A stretch of 64,000 bases of DNA from Bowmanella pacifica. Lineage in GTDB: Bacteria > Pseudomonadota > Gammaproteobacteria > Enterobacterales > Alteromonadaceae. The stretch is from NCBI RefSeq assembly GCF_014645355.1, contig NZ_BMLS01000001.1, positions 1 through 64,000 on the forward strand. The letters run 5' to 3'. The notes under the pieces are model-generated. The model saw only the letters and a program-made list of their open reading frames with translations. It was not told where the DNA came from and made no database searches. Below, piece by piece: positions 56,041 to 64,000 of the stretch (position 1 is its first letter; the number at the start of each line of letters is the position of its first letter). The position numbers were made by a program, and so were the translations under genes.

Positions 56041-56064
56041 GTGTTAACTAAATACAACCTGTGC

Positions 56065-58689
56065 TCAGCTTAAGTTAGGGGCCAGCCACTTTTCGGCGGT
56101 CTGGATATCCCAGCCCTTGCGCTGCGCATAATCTTCTAGCTGATCAGATTGAATCTGCGCCACAGCAAAGTACTTGCTCTGCGGGTGAGCAAAGTACCAA
56201 CCTGATACCGAGGCCCCGGGCCACATGGCATAGCTGGAGGTAAGCTGCATACCAATTCGGCGCTCAACGTCCAGCAGCTCCCAGATCTTCTGCTTTTCGG
56301 TATGCTCAGGGCATGCCGCATAACCGGGCGCAGGACGAATGCCTTGATACTTTTCACGGATCAGCTCGTCGTTACTGAGGTTTTCTTCGGCAGCATAACC
56401 CCAGATTTCCTTACGCACCCGCTCGTGCAGATACTCGGCAAAGGCCTCGGCTAATCTGTCGGCCACAGCCTTGACCATAATGGCGTTATAGTCGTCGCCA
56501 TCGGCCTTGTACGCATCGGCCAGTTCATCTTCGCCAATGCCGCCTGTTACCGCGAAAGCGCCGGTATAGTCGGCTACACCGCTGTCTTTAGTGGCGATGA
56601 AATCGCTTAAACAATAGTTAGGAAAATCCAGCTTTTCGGTTTGCTGGCGCAGGTGGCAAGCCTTAGTTAACACCTGACTACGGCTGTCATCAGCGTAAAT
56701 CTCAATATCATCACCAACGCGGTTGGCAGCAAAAATACCCACCACGCCTTTGGCCTGAATTTCACCGGATTGCTCAAAGCGGTCCAGCATGGCATTCGCG
56801 TCGGCAAACAGCTTTTTAGCTTCCTCACCCACCACTTCATCATCAAAAATGCGTGGGTATTTACCGGCCAGTGACCAGGTCAGGAAATACGGCGTCCAGT
56901 CTATATAGCGGCGCAACGTGGCGATATCCGCAGTAATTTCCTGCACCCCAAGCTGATTGGGTTTTTGCGGCTGATAGTCGCTAAAGTCGAGCTTGACATC
57001 GTTAGCGCGGGCCTGCTCCAGACTAACTGGTTTAGTGCGCGGCTTTTTACGGGCATGCTGTTCGCGGACTTTTTCGTACTCCACTGCCAGCTCGGCCGCA
57101 TACTCGGCGCGGGCGGTAGCAGAAATCAGCTTCTGGCATACCCCCACGGCGCGGGAAGCATTGGGTACATAAACTACCGGGCCATGATAATTCTGCTCAA
57201 TCTTCACCGCCGTATGGGCCTTGGATGTAGTAGCACCACCAATCAGCAGCGGCAGCTCAAAACCCTGGCGCTGCATTTCTTTGGCCACATGTACCATTTC
57301 ATCCAGGGACGGCGTAATCAGCCCCGACAGACCAATCATATCGGCCTTTTGTTCACGGGCGGTTTGCAGAATTTTCTCGCAAGGTACCATCACCCCAAGG
57401 TCAATCACCTCGAAGTTATTACATTGCAGCACCACACCGACGATATTCTTGCCGATATCGTGCACATCACCTTTTACCGTGGCGAGCAGAATTTTACCGT
57501 TGGATGAGCCGGCATTCTTTTCATCTTCGATATATGGCTGTAAATAGGCCACGGCACGTTTCATTACCCGGGCTGATTTCACCACCTGGGGCAAAAACAT
57601 CTTACCTTCGCCAAAAAGGTCCCCCACCACGTTCATGCCGTCCATTAACGGCCCTTCAATCACATGCAGGGGTTTTTCTGCTTCCAGACGAGCCGCTTCA
57701 GTGTCTTCCTCGATAAAATCGGTAATGCCTTTAACCAGCGCATATTCCAGCCGTTTACTCACCGGAAAGCCACGCCATTCCTGAGTTTCTTTTTCGACTT
57801 CTTTACCGTCGCCTCGGTATTTTGGCGCCAGTTCCAGCAAGCGGTCAGTCGCCTCAGGGTGGCGGTTAAGAATCACATCTTCCACCGCTTCACGCAGTTC
57901 CAGTGGAATATCGTCATACACCGCCAACTGCCCGGCGTTAACTATGGCCATATCCATACCGGCCTTGATGGCATAGTACAAAAACACCGAGTGCATGGCT
58001 TCACGCACTGGTTCATTACCACGAAACGAGAAGGACACATTCGACAAACCACCGGAGATATGGGCATGAGGCAGATGCTGGCGAATTTTGCGGGTGGCAT
58101 TAATAAAGTCCACCGCGTAATTGTTGTGCTCTTCGATACCTGTTGCGACCGCAAAGATATTGGGGTCAAAAATAATGTCTTCCGGCGGAAAGCCGACTTT
58201 TTCGGTCAGTAACTTGTAACTGCGCTGACAGATTTCGAACTTACGTTCTTCGGTGTCGGCCTGCCCCACCTCATCAAAGGCCATAACCACAGTTGCAGCG
58301 CCATAGCGCCTGATGAGCTTGGCCTGATGCAGGAACTGTTCTTCACCTTCTTTAAGGCTGATGGAGTTAACAATGGCCTTGCCCTGCACACACTTAAGCC
58401 CGGCTTCAATCACCGACCATTTGGATGAGTCGATCATCACAGGTACGCGGCTGATATCCGGCTCAGAGGCAATCAGATTTAAAAAGCGTACCATGGCCGC
58501 TTCGGAGTCCAACATGGCTTCATCCATGTTGATATCAATCACTTGCGCGCCGTTTTCCACCTGCTGGCGGGCCACTTCCAATGCCGCTTCATAATCGCCT
58601 TCCAGAATCAGGCGTTTAAAGCGGGCCGAACCTGTGACGTTGGTACGCTCGCCGACGTTAATAAAGTTGGCGCTGGCTTGTTGAGTCAT
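56065..58689 (-). CDS. metH: Cobalamin-dependent methionine synthase, C-terminal part (pterin, B12 and activation domains)
   Basis: An 874-residue protein that begins where the second module of E. coli MetH begins. It holds the methyltetrahydrofolate-binding domain ([18 protein letters not shown], then [22 protein letters not shown]), the four-helix cap, and the B12-binding domain with its axial His in [15 protein letters not shown]. The S-adenosylmethionine activation domain at the end includes [15 protein letters not shown]. The homocysteine domain is missing here and encoded 15 bp upstream as a separate gene. The start ATG at 58689 has GAGGT just upstream, so it is a real translation start and not a frameshift remnant. 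The two proteins probably work as one enzyme. Confidence 0.95.
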   Translation of the reverse strand: MTQQASANFINVGERTNVTGSARFKRLILEGDYEAALEVARQQVENGAQVIDINMDEAMLDSEAAMVRFLNLIASEPDISRVPVMIDSSKWSVIEAGLKCVQGKAIVNSISLKEGEEQFLHQAKLIRRYGAATVVMAFDEVGQADTEERKFEICQRSYKLLTEKVGFPPEDIIFDPNIFAVATGIEEHNNYAVDFINATRKIRQHLPHAHISGGLSNVSFSFRGNEPVREAMHSVFLYYAIKAGMDMAIVNAGQLAVYDDIPLELREAVEDVILNRHPEATDRLLELAPKYRGDGKEVEKETQEWRGFPVSKRLEYALVKGITDFIEEDTEAARLEAEKPLHVIEGPLMDGMNVVGDLFGEGKMFLPQVVKSARVMKRAVAYLQPYIEDEKNAGSSNGKILLATVKGDVHDIGKNIVGVVLQCNNFEVIDLGVMVPCEKILQTAREQKADMIGLSGLITPSLDEMVHVAKEMQRQGFELPLLIGGATTSKAHTAVKIEQNYHGPVVYVPNASRAVGVCQKLISATARAEYAAELAVEYEKVREQHARKKPRTKPVSLEQARANDVKLDFSDYQPQKPNQLGVQEITADIATLRRYIDWTPYFLTWSLAGKYPRIFDDEVVGEEAKKLFADANAMLDRFEQSGEIQAKGVVGIFAANRVGDDIEIYADDSRSQVLTKACHLRQQTEKLDFPNYCLSDFIATKDSGVADYTGAFAVTGGIGEDELADAYKADGDDYNAIMVKAVADRLAEAFAEYLHERVRKEIWGYAAEENLSNDELIREKYQGIRPAPGYAACPEHTEKQKIWELLDVERRIGMQLTSSYAMWPGASVSGWYFAHPQSKYFAVAQIQSDQLEDYAQRKGWDIQTAEKWLAPNLS

Positions 58690-58704
58690 GCTTACCTCGG
58701 TCTG

Positions 58705-59745
58705 TTACTGTACAAATGGCTCAAGGCCGGACAGGCGTAATTTCACCGGCAATCTGGGCGGTACCCTTGGCGCCTTACCCGCTACAGAATCGGCCAGAAT
58801 GCGAATATGTTCAGGAGTGGTGCCACAGCAGCCGCCGACAATATTCAGCAGACCTGCATCTGCCCATTCGCGGATATGCACAGCCATTTCTTCACCGTCC
58901 ATATCGTATTCGCCAAATTCATTGGGTAGACCGGCATTAGGGTGCGCAGATACCGCACATTCACAAACATCACTCAGCTCTTGTACATATTGGCGCAATA
59001 AATCCGGCCCCAAGGCGCAGTTAAGGCCGAACGACAGTGGCTTAATATGACGCAGTGAATAGTAGAAAGCTTCGGTGGTTTGTCCGGACAAGGTACGGCC
59101 AGAGGCATCGGTAATAGTACCGGAGATCATCACCGGCAAGGATTGAGCGCGTTTTTCAAACACGTTCTCTACCGCAAAGGCCGCCGCTTTGGCATTTAAG
59201 GTATCAAAGATAGTCTCGATAAGAATAATATCCGCGCCACCTTCCATCAGCGCTTGCGTGGCTTCTTCGTAGGCTTCCACCAACTCATCGAAAGTGACAT
59301 TGCGCTTACCTGGGTCATTCACATCCGGGGAAATGGACGCGGTACGGTTAGTCGGCCCTAATACACCTGCCACATAGCGTGGTCGCTCAGGCGTGCTGTA
59401 TTTTTTGCAGGCCTGTTTGGCCAGTCGGGTGGCCTCAACATTAATGTCATACACCAGCGACTGCATATCGTAGTCAGCCATGGCGATAGAGGTGGCGTTA
59501 AAAGTATTGGTTTCCAGAATATCGGCACCAGCGGCCAGGTATTTCTCGTGAATTTCCCGAATCATGTCCGGCTGAGTTAGTACCAGCAGATCGTTATTGC
59601 CCTTGATATCCATATGCCAGTCGGCAAAGCGAGTGCCACGATAATCGGCTTCTTCCAGTTTATATTGCTGGATCATGGTCCCCATCGCGCCATCCAGGAT
59701 CAGGATGCGGGATTTCAGGGCCTCTTCAATGGACTTAAGCTTCAA
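58705..59745 (-). CDS. metH: Cobalamin-dependent methionine synthase, N-terminal part (homocysteine domain)
   Basis: A 346-residue homocysteine-binding TIM barrel matching the first module of Met[34 protein letters not shown] and [19 protein letters not shown]. The zinc Cys residues are in GLNCALG and [10 protein letters not shown] (near 306-307). It ends at the position equal to E. coli LSGLEP in the inter-domain linker. There is no degraded sequence between it and the next gene, which supports a stable two-gene arrangement. It follows metA by 23 bp. Confidence 0.95.
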   Translation of the reverse strand: MKLKSIEEALKSRILILDGAMGTMIQQYKLEEADYRGTRFADWHMDIKGNNDLLVLTQPDMIREIHEKYLAAGADILETNTFNATSIAMADYDMQSLVYDINVEATRLAKQACKKYSTPERPRYVAGVLGPTNRTASISPDVNDPGKRNVTFDELVEAYEEATQALMEGGADIILIETIFDTLNAKAAAFAVENVFEKRAQSLPVMISGTITDASGRTLSGQTTEAFYYSLRHIKPLSFGLNCALGPDLLRQYVQELSDVCECAVSAHPNAGLPNEFGEYDMDGEEMAVHIREWADAGLLNIVGGCCGTTPEHIRILADSVAGKAPRVPPRLPVKLRLSGLEPFVQ

Positions 59746-59768
59746 CTAAACAATCCTCTTCGTGCCTT

Positions 59769-60686
59769 TCAGGCGATATCTGACAAATTAAATGGCGTTT
59801 CCTGGTACACATAGTAATTCAGCCAGTTGGTGAACAACAAACTGCCGTGCGAGCGCCAGGTCACTAAGGGTGCCAAGCAAGGGTTATCACCAGGGAAATA
59901 GTTTTCCGGCACTGCTGGCTGTGAGCCGGCTTCCAGATCCCGTTGATATTCACCTGCCAGGGTGTCGGGATCATATTCGGGATGGCCGGTGACAAACACC
60001 AAGCGCTTATCCCGGCTGGCCGCTAAATACACACCGGCTTTATCAGAGGTCGCTAGTACCTTGATTTCAGGTACCGACTGATAAGTGTCCAACGGAATTT
60101 CACCAAAGCGCGAATGACAGGCGTTAAACACAGGATCAAAACCACGCAGTAATTCGTCGTGCTCTTCATTAACCTGATGAGTAAACACCCCGGATAGTTT
60201 ATTGTCCCGTAAGCGGCGATCAATACCGAAATAATGATACATAGCGGCATGGGCAGCCCAACATAAAAATAGCGTGGATTGCACATGACGACGCGCCCAG
60301 TCCAACACCGTTTGCATTTTATCCCAGTACTTCACCGTCTCGTAATCCAGTAGCGCCAGTGGCGCGCCGGTGACAATTAAACCGTCATATTTCTTGTTGG
60401 CGATATCGTCGAACTGATGATAAAACGCATCCATATGCGCTTTTGGGGTATTTTTGGGCGCTTCGTTGTCAATACGAATCAGGTCTACATTGATCTGTAG
60501 CGGCGTGTTGGACAACAAGCGCAACAACTGCACTTCGGTCTCAATCTTATTCGGCATCAGATTAAGGATCCCCACTTCCAGTGGACGAATATCCTGATTG
60601 GCCGCCCGCTCCATCCCCATCACAAAGATATTCTCTTCACCTAATACATCCTGTGCGGGTAAATCATTGGGAATACGAATTGGCAT
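59769..60686 (-). CDS. metA: Homoserine O-acyltransferase (MetA type, O-succinyltransferase)
   Basis: The first committed step of methionine synthesis. The 305 residues match E. coli MetA: MPIRIPNDLPAQDVLGEENIF, a catalytic Cys in LFLCWAAHAAMYHYFGI, and the His-Glu pair in VTGHPEYDPDTLAGEYQRD. At the site after GAPL, E. coli has Gly and acetyl-CoA users are reported to have Glu; here it is Ala, so succinyl-CoA use is likely but not assured. It is under a MetJ operator and leads the metA-metH-metH operon. Confidence 0.95.
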   Translation of the reverse strand: MPIRIPNDLPAQDVLGEENIFVMGMERAANQDIRPLEVGILNLMPNKIETEVQLLRLLSNTPLQINVDLIRIDNEAPKNTPKAHMDAFYHQFDDIANKKYDGLIVTGAPLALLDYETVKYWDKMQTVLDWARRHVQSTLFLCWAAHAAMYHYFGIDRRLRDNKLSGVFTHQVNEEHDELLRGFDPVFNACHSRFGEIPLDTYQSVPEIKVLATSDKAGVYLAASRDKRLVFVTGHPEYDPDTLAGEYQRDLEAGSQPAVPENYFPGDNPCLAPLVTWRSHGSLLFTNWLNYYVYQETPFNLSDIA

Positions 60687-61001
60687 GGCAGTTCTCCGAA
60701 CAAGTGAGCGAATAGCGCGTAACTCGCGCTATGTAGGCATCTTGCCAAGACGTCTGGAAATGTCAACCTCTTTACGTCTAGACGTCCAAACGAAATGATA
60801 CATCAAATGGAAAGCTGGCTGCACAGTGACGGTTATCGGCTGCGCTATAAGCAAACACAGCAGCCACGATGCAAAGAACAACGTCAGACACAAGTAAACG
60901 AACAGCATATCGCCATAGCAAAACAGTCTAACCTTCAGTCTTCAAAAAGCCGCATAAAGACGCTAGGTTAGCCGTCTTTCCTGCGCATTAATCAAGGCCT
61001 T
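60687..61001. other. metA control region and gap before the MFS gene
   Basis: It holds the metA leader with a hairpin ATAGCGCG-TAACT-CGCGCTAT at 60713-60733, then the MetJ operator/promoter. The remaining bases (about 60790-61001) contain no evident gene; they should carry the promoter of the rightward MFS gene, which I cannot place. Confidence 0.5.
60748..60787 (-). promoter_or_regulatory. MetJ operator with five 8-bp met boxes, overlapping the metA promoter
   Basis: Five consecutive 8-bp boxes in register. The first, AGACGTCT (60748-60755), matches the consensus fully; the fourth (TTACGTCT) has 6 of 8 and the fifth (AGACGTCC) 7 of 8. The second and third are weak (4 and 5 of 8). On the minus strand a -35 TTGACA (60761-60766) lies inside, 17 bp from a weak -10 AAGATG. 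MetJ with S-adenosylmethionine should repress the operon. Confidence 0.87.
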
Positions 61002-62228
61002 ATGAACTGGCAGTTGGCAAGACAATTCCCGTCGCTGGTATGGGTCATGATCCTTGGCGTGTTTTTCTCCCGCGGCACCTTTTTTATGGTGTGGCCTTTT
61101 ATGGCCATTATGCTCTATCAAAAGTTTGCTTTAAATGAATGGCAGATTGGCCTGACCATGACAATCTCGGCGGTGTCCGCCGTACTGGTGGGATTTTATG
61201 CCGGTGCGCTCACCGACAGGTTGGGCCGAAAGACCATGCTCCTCAGTGCCGGTGTGCTGGCCATACTGGCCTTTAGTTTACTAGCGGTTGCCGATGAGGT
61301 GCTGTTATATGCCCTGTGTATGGCCTTGTGTGCTATCAGCCGGGAGGTATGGGAACCGCCCGCCAAAGCCCTGATCAGCGATATGTTGCCAAGCGTAGAG
61401 ATGCGCGAAACGGCCTTTCAGCTACGCTATTTTTCTATCAATGTGGGAGCGGCCCTCTTCCCACTAGCGGGTGTCTGGATGGGTTTTGCCGGTCAGCAAC
61501 ATACCTTCTTTGCTGTTGCCGCCGTTTATCTGGTATTGCTCTGGGCTGTGTGGTGGGCGTTTCGCCGCCCCTCCTCACCAAAAGGGAAAAACGCCAGCCG
61601 TATTCCGTTCAGGCAGATTCTGCGGGTGCTAAGTCAGGATAAATTGTTCTTGTTGCTGGTATTGGCCAACACCTTGGTCGCCTTTGTGTTTGCCCATCTG
61701 GACTCATCCTTAGTGCAATACCTAAGTCGTGAAGGCCTGGATAATGTGGTGCAGTTGGTGGGCACCCTAATCTTTACTAATGGCATGACCATTGTCTGTT
61801 TTCAGTTTGTGATGGTGCGCCTGATGCAAAAGCGCACGCTAGTGCATCGTGTTCAGGTGGGGATGGTGCTACTGACTATCTCTCAGTTGGCTTTCGCCCT
61901 TAACCCCATTGACTGGTATTGGGGTTGGATTGTGGCCACATTCTTTTTAAGCCTGGGGGAATGTATTTTATTTCCCACCATGAATATTCAGATTGATCGC
62001 ATCGCCCCTGCCAATATGCGCGGCGTATATTATGGCGCCGCGTCCTTGTATTCCATCGGCTTTGCTATCGCCCCTTATGCTGGCGGTTTGCTACTGAAAG
62101 CTTATGGCGGCCCCAGTTTATTTTTCTTCACTACCCTTTGCTGCCTGGCAGTCTTTGCGCTATATCAGCAGATAGGCCTTGCCACACGCACGTCAGAGGC
62201 AACAGAGCCACTGGAGCAAAAAGGATAA
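61002..62228 (+). CDS. Major facilitator superfamily transporter (MdtH-like)
   Basis: A 408-residue protein with 12 predicted helices. The MFS loop motif is in GALTDRLGRKTMLLSAG between helices 2 and 3. The N-terminal RGTFFMVWPFMAIMLYQKF resembles the MdtH/YceL drug-efflux group. The substrate is unknown. The DUF1287 gene follows after 5 bp. Confidence 0.88.
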   Translation: MNWQLARQFPSLVWVMILGVFFSRGTFFMVWPFMAIMLYQKFALNEWQIGLTMTISAVSAVLVGFYAGALTDRLGRKTMLLSAGVLAILAFSLLAVADEVLLYALCMALCAISREVWEPPAKALISDMLPSVEMRETAFQLRYFSINVGAALFPLAGVWMGFAGQQHTFFAVAAVYLVLLWAVWWAFRRPSSPKGKNASRIPFRQILRVLSQDKLFLLLVLANTLVAFVFAHLDSSLVQYLSREGLDNVVQLVGTLIFTNGMTIVCFQFVMVRLMQKRTLVHRVQVGMVLLTISQLAFALNPIDWYWGWIVATFFLSLGECILFPTMNIQIDRIAPANMRGVYYGAASLYSIGFAIAPYAGGLLLKAYGGPSLFFFTTLCCLAVFALYQQIGLATRTSEATEPLEQKG

Positions 62229-62233
62229 AAAGG

Positions 62234-62827
62234 ATGAAAGTGAAAGGATACATGCTATTTGCCAGCGTTTTACTATTAATCAGCCAGGTTCAAGCAGCCC
62301 CCCTGGAGCTGGTTAAGGCCGCCAAAGCCCGTACACAACTGGATATTCGTTATGACGGCAGTTATCAAAAACTGGCCTATCCAGGCGGTGATGTGCCTGA
62401 CAATATTGGCGTTTGCACTGACCTTGTGATCCGCAGTTATCGCACCCTGGGAGTCGACCTTCAGTTGTTAGTGCATGAGGATATACGCGAGCATTTTACC
62501 CTCTACCCCTCTAAACGCATTTGGGGTCTGAGTAAGCCCGACCGCAATATTGACCATAGGCGCGTGCCTAATTTGCAGGTGTTTTTCAGCAGATATGGGC
62601 AGTCTTTGCCTTTCACTCAGTCAGGCCAGGGGTTTGTGGCCGGCGATATCGTCACCTGGATGTTACCGGGTAACCTGCCACATATTGGCATTGTCAGTGA
62701 TAAAAACGCACCAGACGGCACGCCACTGGTATTACACAATATCGGGGCTGGCCCGGTGGAGGACAACAGTCTGCTTCGTTATCCAATAACCGGCCATTAT
62801 CGTTACCCGGCTGTTACTGAGCAATAA
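62234..62827 (+). CDS. DUF1287 family secreted protein
   Basis: A 197-residue exported protein. The signal peptide is MKVKGYMLFASVLLLISQVQA, followed by the DUF1287 (YijF-like) fold with YPGGDVPDNIGVCTDLVIRSYR, HRRVPNLQVFFSR, GDIVTWMLPGNLPHIGIVSD and HNIGAGPVEDN. The Cys and His in these blocks suggest an NlpC/P60-like amidase fold. The ATG at 62234 is chosen because it opens the signal peptide; an in-frame start at 62138 lies inside the MFS gene. Confidence 0.87.
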   Translation: MKVKGYMLFASVLLLISQVQAAPLELVKAAKARTQLDIRYDGSYQKLAYPGGDVPDNIGVCTDLVIRSYRTLGVDLQLLVHEDIREHFTLYPSKRIWGLSKPDRNIDHRRVPNLQVFFSRYGQSLPFTQSGQGFVAGDIVTWMLPGNLPHIGIVSDKNAPDGTPLVLHNIGAGPVEDNSLLRYPITGHYRYPAVTEQ

Positions 62828-62841
62828 ACTACAGACATAAG

Positions 62842-62863
62842 AAAGCCCGCGATAGCGGGCTTT
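62842..62863. terminator. Bidirectional terminator between the DUF1287 gene and recA
   Basis: AAAGCCCGC-GATA-GCGGGCTTT, with TTTTT on the plus strand and TTTCTTATG on the minus strand. Confidence 0.88.
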
Positions 62864-62885
62864 TTGGGTGAATAGTAGCAGAGGT

Positions 62886-63840
62886 TTAGAGTACCTCTTC
62901 GGACACACCGTCTTCAGCTTGCACGGTTTTAGCCAAGAGCAGCTTATCGCGCAGTTGCTTCTCAATAGCCTGGGCCATTTCTGGTTTGTCTTTGAGGTAT
63001 TTCACCGCATTAGCTTTACCCTGACCGATACGCTCACCATTGTAGCTATACCAGGCACCGGCTTTTTCAACAAACTTGTGCAACACGCCCATATCCACCA
63101 GCTCAGCTTCTTTGCTGATGCCTTCGCCGTACATAATATTAAATTCGGCCTGTTTGAAGGGCGGGGCTACTTTGTTTTTCACTACCTTCACGCGGGTTTC
63201 ACTACCTACCACTTCGTCGCCTTCTTTCACCGCACCGATACGGCGAATATCCAAACGTAATTTGGTTAATGAAAATACACAAGGTGTTAGAGCGCTTAAT
63301 ATTACCGGTCAGCTTACGCAGTGCCTGAGACATCAAACGTGCCTGCAGACCAACGTGGGAGTCACCCATGTCACCTTCAATTTCGGCTTTAGGCGTCAGA
63401 GCGGCTACCGAGTCCACCACCACCACATCTACCGCACCGGAGCGCACCAGCATGTCACAGATTTCCAGGGCCTGTTCACCGGTATCGGGCTGGGAGACCA
63501 AAAGCTCTTCTACATTCACCCCAAGCTTACCGGCATATACAGGATCTAACGCGTGTTCAGCATCCACGAAGGCACAGGTTTTACCCATTTTTTGGGCCTG
63601 AGCAATCACTTGCAGTGTCAGTGTGGTTTTACCTGATGATTCAGGACCATAAATCTCCACCACACGGCCACATGGCAAACCACCAATACCTAAGGCAACA
63701 TCCACGCTCAGTGAGCCAGTGGAAATGGCTTCAATATCCATGGCCTGATTGTCACCCAGACGCATAATCGCGCCTTTACCAAATTGTTTCTCTATTTGTC
63801 CCAAGGCGGCCGACAAGGCCCTGGCTTTATTATCTTCCAT
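62886..63840 (-). pseudogene. recA: recA with a 77-bp internal deletion and frameshift
   Basis: RecA coding sequence in two frames. Codons 1-194 from ATG 63840 (GGAG upstream) are intact, with Walker A GPESSGKT and [14 protein letters not shown], down to FINQI. Then one stray A at 63258 is followed by CGT TTG GAT, which resumes as [13 protein letters not shown] in another frame to the normal end. About 26 residues are missing, equal to E. coli 196-221, and this includes DNA-binding loop L2. The upstream frame then stops at 63202. A simple 77-bp deletion explains all of this. The product would be a 212-residue fragment, almost surely inactive. It could also be an assembly or sequencing error; the promoter and the remaining codons show no decay. 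Confidence 0.93.
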
Positions 63841-63887
63841 TGGTCGCTCCTTACTTGAGCCTGTGATGATGATCGGAATATGAGGCA

Positions 63888-63915
63888 AGTATACTGTATA
63901 GCCATACAGTTACAA
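63888..63915 (-). promoter_or_regulatory. recA promoter with LexA (SOS) box in the spacer
   Basis: On the minus strand -35 TTGTAA (63910-63915) and -10 TATACT (63888-63893) are 16 bp apart. The spacer (63894-63909) is exactly a LexA box, CTGT-N8-ACAG. The regulation of recA therefore looks intact. Confidence 0.85.
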
Positions 63916-63978
63916 GTACTGTATGGCGTTTTGTTTTTATATTTACGAATTTGTGGCTTAAGAAGTACCAGGCAGGCA

Positions 63979-64000
63979 CTAAGCCAGCAATGCCAACGCC
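63979..64000 (-). CDS. Possible 3' end of the gene upstream of recA
   Basis: A minus-strand frame ending TAG (63979-63981) with codons for Ala-Leu-Ala-Leu-Leu-Ala. recA is often preceded by cinA, whose product can end with such Ala/Leu residues, but six codons are far too few to identify it. Confidence 0.25.

Noticed and set aside
58689..58705. metH split as a simple frameshift or nonsense mutation
   Set aside because: The second part has its own ATG with GAGGT upstream, and the join falls in a linker with no leftover coding sequence.
56065..60787. Cobalamin or SAM riboswitch ahead of metA/metH
   Set aside because: I found no B12-box or SAM-riboswitch core in the leader; MetJ boxes explain the control.

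Overview
The window reads as a chromosomal segment of a marine-type gammaproteobacterium, most likely Alteromonadales. The grounds are the gene neighbourhoods (alaS-csrA-tRNA-Ser-tRNA-Arg; murJ-ribF-ileS-lspA-fkpB-ispH beside a minor-pilin operon; rluD divergent from bamD), the sodium-pumping oxaloacetate decarboxylase, the PEP-CTERM protein, and protein sequences that resemble E. coli and Shewanella counterparts. Genus and species cannot be fixed from this sequence alone.

Layout. 1-5 kb: a probable rRNA-operon promoter pointing out of the left edge, a secreted subtilase, a PEP-CTERM protein, and pssA. 5-11 kb: housekeeping genes clpB (with a heat-shock-type promoter), pgeF, rluD and bamD. 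10.8-18.7 kb: a photo-oxidative/membrane stress module, made of an ECF11-type sigma factor with a ChrR-like zinc anti-sigma factor, a Lon-substrate-domain protein, and an eight-gene overlapping operon that ends in cyclopropane-fatty-acid synthase and envelope proteins. Two near-identical ECF11-type promoters (TGATCC, 15 bp, CGTATA) link the sigma gene and the operon. 19-21 kb: an unknown secreted protein, glnB and nadE. 21-29 kb: type IV pilus minor pilins and PilY1. 29-36.5 kb: the ispH-to-murJ operon. 36.7-41.8 kb: rpsT, an LpxH-like phosphatase, a two-domain acyltransferase resembling the ornithine-lipid synthase OlsF, dapE and a 57-residue membrane protein. 41.9-45 kb: oadGAB. 45.5-49 kb: two identical tRNA-Arg genes, each with an array of structured repeats, flanking a lipase/DUF6795 cassette, then tRNA-Ser and csrA. 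49.5-52.8 kb: alaS and recX. 52.8-56 kb: small accessory genes. 56-60.8 kb: a methionine operon under a five-box MetJ operator, in which methionine synthase is split into two proteins. 61-64 kb: an MFS transporter, a DUF1287 protein, and recA with a 77-bp internal deletion and frameshift under an intact LexA-controlled promoter.

Most noteworthy. (1) The tRNA-Arg-linked repeats: five units of about 180 bp carry hairpins with conserved loops and compensatory stem changes, with pieces of the tRNA T-arm at their edges. (2) The broken recA. (3) The split metH. (4) The ECF11 regulon, whose promoters can be read directly from the sequence. (5) The lipase/DUF6795 pair between the duplicated tRNA blocks.
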